From: Diphasiastrum complanatum
Lineage: Eukaryota > Streptophyta > Lycopodiopsida > Lycopodiales > Lycopodiaceae
DNA length: 64,000 bases
NCBI GenBank assembly: GCA_029204225.1
Contig: CM055102.1
Coordinates: 30,851,632-30,915,631, forward strand
Direction: 5' to 3'
Shown in pieces: positions 43,801 to 53,085 of this stretch. The notes below the pieces were generated by a model. The model was not told the origin of the DNA, searched no databases, and saw only the letters and a program-made list of their open reading frames with translations. The position numbers and the translations under genes are program-made. Within the stretch, counting starts at the first letter, position 1, and each line of letters begins with the position of its first letter.

Positions 43801-44801
43801 CTTTACTTTTGATCTATGTTGATGACATTATCTTAAGTGGTGGTAACAATCTAGATATAGATGAAATCAAGATGGCACTCAAAAGAGAGTTTGAAATTCA
43901 AGATCTTGGTAAACTTCATTATATCTTAGGAATAGAGATTATTAGAACTTCTAAATCTACATTCATATGTCAAGAAAAGTATGTTAACTCTATTCTAAAA
44001 AGGTTTCATATGGAAGATTGTAAAGTTGTTTCTACTCCTATGGAATCAAATGTAAAGCTAACTACAAGAAGTAATGAAAGATCCTTCAAGGACATTACTC
44101 TCTATAGAAAGCTAATAGGATCTCTTATATGGTTAACCATCACAAGACCTGATCTAAGCTTTGTGGTTGGTAAACTAAGTCAATTTATGCAAGATCCTAG
44201 TGAGGCTCATTGGAAGCTAGGAAAGAGAGTACTTAGATACATCTCGGGATCTAGAGATTTTGGCATCTTGTATGGAGGTACTACACCTAACCTTTGTGGA
44301 TTTTCAGATTCAGATTTTGCAGGTGATCAAATGGATAGGAAGTCAACAAGTGCCTTTGCAATCTATCTTGGAGATGGAGTGGTCTCATGGCTATCAAAGA
44401 AGCAACCAACTATCTCTCTATCTTCCACCGAAGCCGAGTACAAGGCATTAACAACATGCACCAAGGAGATTCTTTGGATCAAGAGGATGTTATTGGATCT
44501 TCACTTGCTGGAACCAGAGAAGACTCCAATCATACTTTGTGATAACCTTTCAGCCCAAAGCTTGGCAAGCAATCCTGTTTTTCATGCAAGGAGCAAGCAC
44601 ATTGAGATTGCTCACCATTTTGTGAGAGATCAAGTCATTGCCAAAGAGGTGGAGCTTCAACATGTCTCTTCAAAGGAGTGTGTGGCTGATATCTTCACCA
44701 AACCATTGGGAAAGGACCTATATTTAATGCATAGATCTAATCTTGGAATGTGCTCAAAGACTATGTTGAAACTAGCATCCAATGTTGAAGAGGGAGTGTG
44801 A
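40848..44801 (+). CDS. Copia gag-pol polyprotein, intact
   Basis: 1317 codons without interruption. Gag comes first (N-terminal SSNYSTWKVRMESLLEL), with the zinc knuckle CFYCGIKGHFANEC at about 250-263. Protease active site WWIDSGASSHMT has its Asp at about 309. The pre-integrase zinc region (WHKRLGHPNFKSLEV, CEHCALSKSH) spans about 441-490. Integrase has Asp about 506 in HSDI, RSDNGGEY and GVAERKNRT, with exactly 35 residues between the last two catalytic residues. RT (KWIFKIKTNQDGSINKYKAR, QMDVTNAFLNG) has catalytic YVDD near 989. RNase H follows (SDSDFAGD, STEAEYKAL, LCDN, VADIFTKPLGKD). The usual CGPM after the first integrase Asp is HSSS here. The stop codon uses the first bases of the 3' LTR (TGTGA). 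The product would assemble, copy and integrate the element; with element A it forms a possible helper-and-client pair. Confidence 0.96.
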   Translation: MASNGGIMLESSERLSSSNYSTWKVRMESLLELNELMDIVAEIEERPLTLQEQQRFDKKAKRALHIIKMNVTNELLKEVGKCQSASEAWNALKKLFESKSTSRVLTLRRQIFSSRQREGESAHAFILRVKSLSDDLACIDENIKDGEIVQVMLNGLLNEHANLVQSFAIQRVLPSVVDLQEILLAEEHRLQSKLDGASLQGGGEEAFFTKGKFKGKGKGKGKWSKGGNFDHDDHSSSSSSTKNNKSKFKCFYCGIKGHFANECYKKKREQGERQGNLTIDEEEHNTCESLVMTSSLLANIDDNDPWWIDSGASSHMTRHKEYFTSLLSYEGEGNIIYTANDGQCDIKGIGTIPISLSTNRKANLENVLYIPSITKNLLSVSQMIDKGLDVEFIGDACLISKCGSLIAQGRRHGKLFKLDACVISNHEGCMAREQLTNQEVWHKRLGHPNFKSLEVMAKKELVLGLPKSLVANNSVCEHCALSKSHRLAYSRSTSRSKEAFQLVHSDIHSSSTTSNGGAKMYATFIDDFSRYTWIYLLKSKDEVFAAFVKFKNEMENQFNTKIKCLRSDNGGEYTSNRFKDFCIAHGIKREMSSPRTPQQNGVAERKNRTLCECAKAMRLHANLAKSFWGEALACANYLCNRWTSASLDGKTPHEVLYGRRPSVKHCRIFGCTCFVNITLDDRTKEDPSSKKGVFVGYSEVSKAYKVYIPSTKKVVISRDVIFHEENVSNVVDVDVDVPTNHHDVQDVLDEDGDATPKQTSRKTQRQRAKPSRLTYDEKGKQVVDNSNFAFLTSFDEPTCVGEAIQKKEWIQAMDHEHQALIKSNTWRLVKLPKDKKAIGCKWIFKIKTNQDGSINKYKARLVEKGYAQEYGIDYDETFAPVAKMVTIRILISLATLYDWDMWQMDVTNAFLNGDLEEDIYMEQPEGYVSHDEPNHVCYLQKSLYGLKQAPRSWYAKLNSFLLSQNFVMSEYDHSLYFRLNENDITLLLIYVDDIILSGGNNLDIDEIKMALKREFEIQDLGKLHYILGIEIIRTSKSTFICQEKYVNSILKRFHMEDCKVVSTPMESNVKLTTRSNERSFKDITLYRKLIGSLIWLTITRPDLSFVVGKLSQFMQDPSEAHWKLGKRVLRYISGSRDFGILYGGTTPNLCGFSDSDFAGDQMDRKSTSAFAIYLGDGVVSWLSKKQPTISLSSTEAEYKALTTCTKEILWIKRMLLDLHLLEPEKTPIILCDNLSAQSLASNPVFHARSKHIEIAHHFVRDQVIAKEVELQHVSSKECVADIFTKPLGKDLYLMHRSNLGMCSKTMLKLASNVEEGV
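44787..44796 (+). other. Polypurine tract of element B
   Basis: gaagagggag directly before the 3' LTR; it overlaps the last codons of gag-pol. Confidence 0.85.
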
Positions 44802-45451
44802 AAATTGTCAACATTTCCTAGCTAGTTTGAGGCCTAAATTGGCTAAAATTGTAAATAGTTTTGGTTCTGGAGTTTCACACGTGTGAACCAGGCCACAATG
44901 TTTTTATTTACTGTATTTTTTCAGTATGATGAAGTGTCAAACTTCATACCCTTCAAAATGAGACCATTTTGATGTATTTTGGTCATATAAGCCATTTTTA
45001 GCTATTTTTCCTATATAGGGAATATCTAGGGTCAAGTACCTTCTAGAGAGAGGAGAGAGAGTCATCTTCCTCATCCATAAATAGTAGGAAAGTCGTGGAG
45101 AACAGGTTGGAGAAACCTTTTGTATGCTTCATTGAGATCAATAGATCATTGTCATTGTTTCTTCCTCCATTGAGAGCATTGTTGTGTGTATTGTCTTCAA
45201 GCTATTGTGTATGATCTTAGGTGCTTTCCAAAAGTGGTAGGCTGATGTATTATGGACTGTATAATGCTATTTTGGGCCGCACTTGATGTTTATGGAAGTT
45301 TCCATTTGTGATAAATGCTTTTTGATCAAGTTCTTTGCATTCTAGGTAGCATAGAATGTGTTGCCAATTCCTAGCTTATGTAGTTTGGAGTGCAAGCATT
45401 CAAGCCAATGATCTTGGAGTTTAGATCCACTTAGGATCTGTATTTTTCACA
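44797..45451 (+). repeat. 3' LTR of element B, 655 bases
   Basis: Nearly identical to 39021-39675 (about 3 differences by eye), same length, no indels. It is followed by the target duplication atgtc. Confidence 0.95.
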
Positions 45452-45456
45452 ATGTC

Positions 45457-46896
45457 TTGATTGCTAGGGGCAATAGACAAGGTAGACTTTACAAGCTTGA
45501 TGCATTTGTTATGTCTAACAAGAGGAATGAAATGGATGTTGGTGGTTCTCTCAACTTTCAAAAGTCAATTCCTAGCATCAATAAGATTGGTATATCTTAT
45601 GCAAAGCCTAAAGAGCTTTCTTATGCTAGATCTAGATTGAGATCTAATGAGCTTCTTGGAGATAGTTATTGTTGTGCTAACTTGGCAACATTTGGTGAAT
45701 CTATGATCAATGTTTTGGATCCATTGGATCTTGAAGATGGACTAGTGCTACCTACTAGTCAAATGGAGTCATGTGGTGCTAAATTAGTATAATGTTTGAA
45801 CTCTTCTACTCATATATTTTCAAGTCTTGGTGGCTCTTCAATGGAACTACATGGCAAGTGCAAAAATGGAAAAGGTAAGAAGAGATCTAACTTCATCAAT
45901 AAAGGTGATGAAAACTTGTCTTTGGAAATGGTTGTTGCTAATGACTTATTTACTCATTTGGAAAAAGATGGTGCTTTGAGCATGTTTGAAGAAAAAGGTT
46001 CTTTTGCGTCTTTATGTGATGAGTCCAAGAAAGTCATTTGTGCAACAAGTGGTGTCACATGTTTTCATAAAGAAAGTAGATCAAAAGGTTCTATCATGAG
46101 ACTTGGTGAGGATGATCTCAAGTCAAAAGAGAGAGATGAATGTGAAGTGTTCGAAGTAGGATGTATCTTGAATGATGCTTTTTTGAATGATAGTGAGGGT
46201 TCATTGTCATTACTTATATCACTGATTAGAAGTCCAGGCTTGACAAGAAAAAGTACTTCAATCATTCTTATGTTGAAGGTACTATGTGTTCTTTTCATGG
46301 CTTCTAATGTTCGAGATTCTTCCATTTCTTATGATGCAACTATCAAGAGGGAGATTGCTAACTTTTGTGGTGTGATCATTAAGAGGGAGTCTTGTGAAGG
46401 AAAGGGCAAAGAAAGAGTGACTCTTGAGAAGATCCAAGGCATGGATCTTAAATCTCTTCATCAACTCAAAGGATGCTGTAATTGTGGTGGAGTGTTCATG
46501 CATGATCAAGATGGCAAAAGGTTGGATGAAGAAGACTACATGCAGCAACTCAAGTGGCAATTTCTTCAAGGCAAGGAAGATCTCATTGGTGAGCTCATTG
46601 AGGTTTGATTTGAACTCAAATGGGCTGGTTTGATTAGGTTTGATACTGAATTTCATCTACTCTACTTCATGCTGGATAGAATTGTAGAAATCTATCATTC
46701 GGTTTATGATGGTGACATTGTTTTCACTAACTATAGTGGAAGGTTGAAATCAAGCAATGATGAGATCTTGTGGGATGTTAATCATGTGTTTGAGAGGGAG
46801 TATCTTTAGAGGTTCAAATCTAAAGATATTTATAAATGCAAAGTCCTTGATGTTTTGCTGGAAGATAAAGATGTTGATCTTGAATTGCTTCATTAA
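45457..46896 (+). pseudogene. Unknown 480-codon frame replacing pol in element A
   Basis: After element B, protease/pre-integrase sequence of element A resumes (ARGNRQGRLYKLDAFVMSN). From about residue 25 no integrase motif follows. One frame runs 480 codons with stops only at 45790 (TAA), 46606 (TGA) and 46807 (TAG) before ending at 46894. Motifs: DPLDLEDGLVLP, GGSSMELHGKCKNGKGKKR, a CxxC in CCNCGGVF near 46470, and HSVYDGDIVFTNYSGRLKSS. I recognise no family. The low number of stops in AT-rich DNA indicates a recently coding frame. It could be captured host coding sequence or a lineage-specific element gene. No splice sites were identified. Confidence 0.55.
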
Positions 46897-47572
46897 CACC
46901 AAGAGGCAAGTAGCAATTGGAAGCTAGTCAAAAGCATCAAAGGGGAGCCACATGGGCAAAGCATTTTGGATCTTTTTTTTACAGGTTCTTGAAGGTTCAA
47001 GTAAGGATCTTGGATCAACAAGGAAGTGTCCTTTTACTCTACCTTACTTGTTTAATCTCATGTATGAACATTGTCATGTCAATGTGTTGGAATTGTCAAA
47101 ATTCAATGAAACTAGTTCCATAGTTTTGCATCCTTTGGATCTTGGAGATGGAATAGTTATCATTGCTGGTTTTATGATCAAGTACATGCATTCATTCAAA
47201 TCTTGAAAGATATTGAAGTGGTCAATATGTTTACTTTTGAGCAAAGTTCAAGATCTAGCATCCTAGTGTTGGCAAATTGGCAAATTGTTGATAATGTAGG
47301 ATCAAGGGTTGTATGCAAATCTAGTGGAGATACATCAAGTATTTCAAGTTCAGGTTTTGCTCATTCAAATGGAGCAGAGAACACATCATTTTGGCATTCA
47401 TTCACTCAAGGGCTTTCATGGAATGGAGGTCTACAAAGTCAAGGTGGTGATGGAGGTTCATTCATGGAGATACATGGTGCAATCACTATGGGCATAGTGG
47501 AATATGGAGGAGGCATGCAAACACTTGTTGGTTACTTTAACTTACTTGTTTGCTGCTGTTTTACGGAGAATT
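46897..47572 (+). pseudogene. Second part of the unknown region in element A
   Basis: Two overlapping plus-strand frames: 46952-47206 (84 codons) and 47203-47574 (123 codons). The first has HPLDLGDGIVI, echoing DPLDLEDGLVL at 45718; the second has GGSFMEIHG, echoing GGSSMELHG at about 45830. The region may therefore hold two diverged copies of one unit. No RNase H tail and no polypurine tract precede the 3' LTR fragment; a deletion has removed them. Confidence 0.45.
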
Positions 47573-47849
47573 GAGCATTGCTTTGTGTATTGTCTTGAAG
47601 CTTTTGTGTATGATCTTAAGAGATTTCCAAAAGTGGTAGGCTGTTGTTGTAGGGCTGGTATGCTGTTGTTTTTGGCTGCCATCAGTACCTTTTATTAGTT
47701 TCTTTTGTCTCTTGAATGCTTTGTCAAGTTCATGTGTATCAAAGGTAGCATTAGGATGCTTTGCCATTTCCAGCTTTTGTAGCTTGTTGTGCAAAGATCT
47801 TAGCCAAGTATTTTGGGAGTTTGGATCCATTCAAGATCCACTTTTTTCA
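47573..47849 (+). repeat. 3' LTR fragment of element A
   Basis: Matches the last about 280 bases of the 5' LTR at 36391-36669 with about 8 differences. The first about 375 bases are missing, and the final 'ca' of the terminus is lost before the target duplication agcgg. The junction near 47570 shows a short shared word (ttgag). Confidence 0.85.
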
Positions 47850-47854
47850 AGCGG

Positions 47855-49780
47855 CTCCAACATGGAGTACATCGTTAGATTCTTCAAATCCAGCACAAAA
47901 AAGTGGCTCCTGGTGAACTTCTGGTTCTTCTTGGGCTAACTTTTGCGCTAGGACTTCTTTTGCTTTTGGCACCAACTTTAGGAACTCTCCCAATGAAATA
48001 TTGATCTTGCTAGACAAAACATTCATGAGTAATCGGTGCTTCCAATTCAGTCATCTTGAAGGGTTCTTCGTGATGATGTAACTGATCATTCATATCCGTA
48101 TGTAAATTTCTTGGAGGCTGCAATGTTGAAGACCGAACTTTAGTTGTTACTTTAGCACCTTCAAGTTCCTCTTCTTTTTGCAGATGTTTAATCCATTGTC
48201 TCATATCCTGATATCTTTGTTTTTCTGCATTGAGATTTGGATAGACTCCCGATGTTGTTGGTGTTTCGTTCAATGGTATAGAATCAGCAGGTTCTAGATC
48301 CACTACTGGTTCTTTTTGCTTTTGTGCTCTGGTGACCACATCAAGGGTGCACTTGGTTTATTTTGAGCTATTGATCCTTGCTTGATGGTTATCAAATTTA
48401 TAGGTGCTATAGCTGGTGGTGGCTTCGGTCTTGCTGGACAGTCCTTATAGCAATGCCCATATCCACAATCATGACAAAATGGTACAAATTTTTTTTTATT
48501 TGGACATTCTGCAACTCTATGATTTTCTCCACATGCAAAGCATCCAAGTGGTGCTCTGGTCCAATTTCTCGAGACTTGTTGTTGAGCGACAACATTAATG
48601 GCATACTGTTCTGAAGATCCACCTTCCTCATCATTATCATAGCTCCATTGCTCAGCACTTCCGTAAGATTCTGGTTCCATCAAATTGGCAGGAGGAGCGG
48701 AGTGTTTTGGTGGGGCAGGCAAAGCTAGACGTTCCGGGTATCCAAGTGTAGATTGTCGCAGTCTTGCTGCTGGATTTCCTCCATACTGTGGATCTCGATA
48801 TCCCATCTGGGCATACTGTCGCTGAATTATCTGAGGGTTGAAGTTGCAAAAAGCAGTCTCATAGTCAGGTGAATTACACAGATGACAAACAATGATTTCC
48901 ATTCGTTTTTTCAATTGAGGACACTCGTTCACTGTGTGATTTCCTGTACAAATAGAACACCAGATATTTTCCCTGGTAGGAAAAGTCTTTGCAAACTTCT
49001 CAGACTCCTTGTTTGCTTCTTCGTGGAAATTTTCCAATGCTTTGATCTTCTCATCAAATTGCAACTGCAACTTTTCCATCTGTTTCTGCTGGGTCTTCCC
49101 AAGTTTCTCGAACTCATTGAGCATCATTTATGTAGTAGCATTGGCATTCGTTGATGCAATAGTGGTGGATGTCATAGTAGTCTGCCCTGTTGTATAAGGC
49201 AACATACTGACATTCGGCTCATCATCTGAATCTTCGTCCTCCTCCCAAATTGCATCGTCCATGGCATTTTGAAAAGTGCATACTCATTATGGCGTTTTAG
49301 CTCACGTCTAATCTGTTTAGGTAGACCTGGCAAAAACCACATAATCATGGCATTTTCATTAATCAGATCAGGTTCGCATTCAGATCTAAGACGTTTCACC
49401 CTTTTGAGGTAATCTCGAACCATTCCCCTCTTTCCCAATTTAATTTTACTTAAAAGTAAGAAAGGGTCTTCCATAAACTTCTGCGGTTTGAACCGTGTGA
49501 TAAGGGCTCATTTAACAACCTCTCAATATGTATGCTCAGTTTCATCTTGGTTATAGTACCAATCTTGTGTTGCGCCTGTTAAGGCCATAGGAAACAGCTT
49601 AAGTTTATCTTGAGGATAAATCTCACCATAGACCTCACAGGATTCAGCATAGATCTGAAGAAATTTAACTGCATCTGTTAATCCATTATATTTGGGTAGA
49701 TCCAATGGGGGTGTTCTTCTAACAATAATTGGATTGACCTCCTGTAGAGCACCTCCAGGAGCAGCTCCAAGGGCAGCCAT
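47855..49780 (-). pseudogene. Gypsy gag with four zinc knuckles
   Basis: From 49780 the minus strand reads LDLPKYNGLTDAVKFLQIY, ALTGATQDWYYNQDE, then 49474-49172 (KIKLGKRGMVRDYLKRVKRL) and a 274-codon frame at 49127-48303. A Gln/Glu-rich, coiled-coil-prone stretch precedes four cysteine-histidine knuckles: CSICTGNHTVNEC, CHLCNSPDYETAFC (with Tyr where the His should be), CFACGENHRVAEC and CHDCGYGHCYKDC. A third frame (48339-48010) continues to the insertion point of element A at 47854, and protease follows on the other side at 36010. Frameshifts separate the parts. Confidence 0.87.
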
Positions 49781-50983
49781 CTTTACAAATTTAGATCAAA
49801 TAGATAATGAGATGGATCTAGATTTCTCCAAAAAACTATCTCAGATTAGATCTGCTAGATCTATTCCACTTTGCAAGAATCTGACTCTATATGATGAAAA
49901 ACTTTCCGAAATTCGATCAATCGATACTTCTCAAAAATGATAAATCTCTCATAATCCAATTTAGAATATATCAGATTTGATCCAAATTTTGACAGAGACT
50001 TGATCTGGAAAATCAGAAACTGAAAATAGGACTGGCGAAGGTTCACTAAGCAAAGGTTGGCTCAGCAAAGGTTAAACAGTGCTACTTTGGGAAAAAAACT
50101 CTCTGAACAACTTTTTTGACAATTTCTTTGAAAATAACCTTCACCGAATTCTCAGATGGAAGATCTGACACAGATAAAACTATGAAAAACCGGACGCAGG
50201 TTTCTGACACAAGGAAATATAGTTTTCGTAATCTGGCGAGGGTAAAAATCAAGATCTTTTGTGATCTGATCAAGAAGAATCTTCGCCAAACTCAAAAATA
50301 GTATTTCTCTATAATAGAATGTTTTGGAAACTCGGTAAAGTTTCTGGCTAAGGATCAAGAGTAATATTGGTAATTTTGCAAAAAAGTGACTTTTTTGACA
50401 AAAATATGACAATTTGACAACTGATCATCTGAAACCCTTTCTATTTTTGATATTATTCTTCGCTGACCTGGAAGTAGATAGATTTGAATCACATCTTAGC
50501 ACTGTAGATCGGGCAAAGGTTTCTGTATTTTTTAGGGTTTTGATAATAATTAGTGTTTTTTGGCAGTTTTTCTGATGTTTCTGAAAATCTGCTGGGAATT
50601 AATCTTCACCTTTCAAACTGAAGGTTCTGTAAACAAAATCAAACGTGTTTGCAACTCGGCGAAGGTTTCCTAAAAGAGGGTAAAAAGTTCTGGGCTCTGA
50701 TGACGCTTTTTGTCTCTTTTTGACCAAATCTGACAGATTTAACCGATTTTTGTTATTTTCTCTGAAATCTCATATCCAAATGGATCTTAAGATTGGTAAT
50801 CTGAATAGCTTTCCTCTTTTAATAATCATATTAGATTTCAAACAAGCAAATCCACTCAAATCAAGCAAAATCAATCCCAAACTAACTCTAAAATGCAGAT
50901 CTAACACTATTCATGCCAAGACAAGATGCCTAATGCAAACTAACCATCAACCAAACATGCTGGAAACTGAAAAATTGGCGTAG
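49781..50983 (-). other. Long leader of the gypsy element
   Basis: 1.2 kb between the primer site and gag without a gene, collinear with 57551-58750 and, in part, with 29036-29607. The word GGCRAAGGTT and close variants recur on the plus strand (about 50032, 50048, 50063, 50512, 50659). Small frames on both strands are not conserved. Confidence 0.65.
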
Positions 50984-51002
50984 CTCCCCGGAAACGGCAC
51001 CA
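50984..51002 (-). other. Gypsy primer binding site
   Basis: Minus strand reads TGGTGCCGTTTCCGGGGAG, one or two bases from the type TGGCGCCGTTGCCGGGGA used by Athila/Tat-like gypsy elements. Confidence 0.82.
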
Positions 51003-51011
51003 AAATCTTAG

Positions 51012-51766
51012 TGGGTTTCTTTCCTTGCCTAACCTAAATCAAAGATCTAGTCAATCTAGCATCAAAAAGACGGAGTTAGTTGTCACGCGTAGGTTCGTTT
51101 CCATGAGAGCGATAGTATAGTTCAGATTTCAACATGAATGGAGGATCTAACACTAACATCCATTAACACTAAGCATTAACACTACATCCATTAACCCTAC
51201 TTCCATTAATCCTAAATCCACAACAATGATAGAAACTTACTCTTTCTTTCTCTCCCTTTCTCTCTCACAAAAAGCATAAAAATAGCAATCCCAATAATGA
51301 TCAAATCCAACAATTAGCAAAATCCAAAGAAAGCATGAGAAATGGAGGAAAAGAGAGGAAGACCAAGGACATTCATCAATCCATTTCTAAAGAGAACCAA
51401 TTTGCTTTATTGAAATGAGAAATTGAACATCAGGAGCAACTCGAGTTGGTCCTTTTTTATAGTAGAGAGGAGGACCCTGGCCTCTGAATCCTATTGGTCC
51501 AGTCTTGCCGCTCTTTTTATTCAAATTTAAAAAAGTGTGGGAAACATCAAAATTGGAGGGAAACCCAATTTTATTCTCTAACTTGACATTTAGGCCCTGC
51601 GACATTAAAAGTCCCGCAAAAAGGTCTAAAGTCCTTTATTAACTTTTAACTAATCAATCAAATAACTATGTTATCATCGAGTTGGACTTACACACACAGG
51701 GTGTCAAATTCCTCTCACTTATTAACTAGGATTAGGGTTGCCTTGGGATGTGCAAACCCTTCAACA
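51012..51766 (-). repeat. 5' LTR of the nest-host gypsy element
   Basis: Bounded on the left by tgggtttc beside the primer site and on the right by cttcaaca; the same ends occur in the copy at 58778-59520. CTACTATAAAAAAGG on the minus strand near 51455-51470 is a good TATA box. The matching 3' LTR is missing, since the element's left end near 34259 is truncated. Confidence 0.8.
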
Positions 51767-52542
51767 GTTATACCACTTAGTTGATTTATATTCAAAAATT
51801 AATCCAAATAGATCATTGTCAATAATATGGTTATAACCACTGATTTGTGGAGTAGAATGTAATTCCCAACAATCAGATTGTACTCCATGATTTGTTAGTT
51901 GCAATTGTAAAAAGTCGTTTTGCTCATAATATACCTCTTTATTTTGACCTTTGACCTGATCATTACGGCTATCAAACAAGTCTAGATTTGGATTTTCAAA
52001 TTGGTCTTCATCCACTTGTCGATTTGTGCTTTGCTAATATTGATTTGTCTCCATGAAAGGTAGATCAATATCAAGAATTTTGCTTTCTTCCTTGAAATCA
52101 TTAGCTGCATCAGAAGATTCATAATCTTGTTTGCTCAAAACATCTCGATTGATATTTGCCTTTGGCATGGAAGTTTGCCCTTGGATTTAAGGGAACGTTG
52201 TTTCATAGACATCAACAGTGGTACACAATTCAGGATTAGTAGTTTGAATATCAATTGGCTATTGTGGAATACTAGCTGATTGCAAGATAGAGTCAAAACG
52301 AATGACCATCTTGTTGTACATTTCTTTCCATCTTCGCTCCTTGACATTTCTTGTGATTGTTGTCATGTTTGTTTCATTTCTTCTGTACTATCCTGTATGG
52401 CAATTAAAAGTGTACCTAATATTTTCTTTGTTCCACCAGTCACTTTACTGATAATAGGGTCTACACTATTATTTGATTTTAGGAGAGTAGAGGAGATAAA
52501 TCCAACATAATTGTCATCTTGTTGTTCATAATCCCAATCCAT
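51767..52542 (-). pseudogene. Decayed unknown gene cut by the gypsy LTR
   Basis: A minus-strand frame starts at ATG 52542 (MDWDYEQQDDNYVGFISSTL) and, through a few stops and one or two frameshifts, gives about 255 codons down to the gypsy LTR at 51766. Recognisable stretches are GGTKKILGTLLIAIQDSTEE, YNKMVIRFDSILQSASIPQ and the 84-codon frame at 52015-51764 (MDEDQFENPNLDLFDSRNDQ). The composition is acidic and Gln/Asn-rich. No family is recognised. The sequence ends abruptly at the LTR, so the gypsy insertion truncated it. Its codons for VGFISSTLL match the terminal 30 bases of a copia LTR (see findings). Confidence 0.45.
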
Positions 52543-53085
52543 TGAAATTGATGTCGAATAACTAAATTTGTAATTGTGGATTGCAAACTTGGGAAGAATT
52601 TTGAAGTGATATGAAAATCAAATTCAGCAAGGTGCAGTTAAACGGTGACAATAGGCATGGGTTTTTTTTATTAGATCAAACTACAAAGACTTTTGAAGAG
52701 ATCAATTTTTGGTACAAATAAGACTTCCACACTATCAATCTTGGTGAGCTCTAGAGGTTTTATTTTTACGGCACTAAAATTCGAGGTCACACGGAAAAGA
52801 TATGGAAGTTTTAAAAATTGGTAAAAAAAACAACATTTGTACGAACTTAGGAGTAAGGCTTGTCTTATGAAAATAAATATAAACATTGAACATCCATGAA
52901 ACATTTGTGCTCGTAAAAGATAAAGGTCTAATAAAATTTAAAATTCGACGGCAATTTTTTGTTCTCACAGTTGCTTGGATGAATCTCCCATGCTCGTTAC
53001 AAAAAATATAACTACCAAAAAGGAAATAGGGAAACCCAAAGAAACCTAATTTCATTTTTCTTTTCTCTTTCATGGGCTGAAATTC
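52543..53085. other. Unassigned sequence
   Basis: AT-rich; a 99-codon minus-strand frame (52774-53073) has no motif. It could hold the upstream part of the decayed gene on its left, but nothing shows this. Confidence 0.45.

Larger units (their letters stand above)
39021..45451 (+). mobile_element. Copia element B, intact and recently inserted
   Basis: Target duplication atgtc at 39016-39020 and 45452-45456. The two LTRs are each 655 bases and differ at about 3 positions by eye (guanine or adenine in 'gtaggRaagtcg', C or T in 'acaggYtgg', A or G in 'cttagRatctg'), about 0.5 percent. An exact primer site, an uninterrupted 1317-codon gag-pol and a polypurine tract are present. It has every part needed for autonomous transposition and is the youngest insertion in the window. 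It sits inside element A. Confidence 0.95.
36016..47849 (+). mobile_element. Copia element A, non-autonomous, split by element B
   Basis: 5' LTR 36016-36669, primer site, gag and protease up to 39020; element B occupies 39021-45451; A resumes at 45457 and ends with a 3' LTR fragment (47573-47849). The 5-base target duplication agcgg flanks it at 36011-36015 and 47850-47854. Removing A and one duplication restores an open reading frame between gypsy gag and protease, confirming the boundaries. Integrase, RT and RNase H are absent. In the shared part of the LTRs I count about 8 differences in 277 bases (near 3 percent), so A is clearly older than B. Confidence 0.9.

Noticed and set aside
46065-46656. 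Minus-strand frames of 86 and 124 codons opposite the unknown frame of element A
   Set aside because: They overlap each other and the much longer plus-strand frame; no motif was found.
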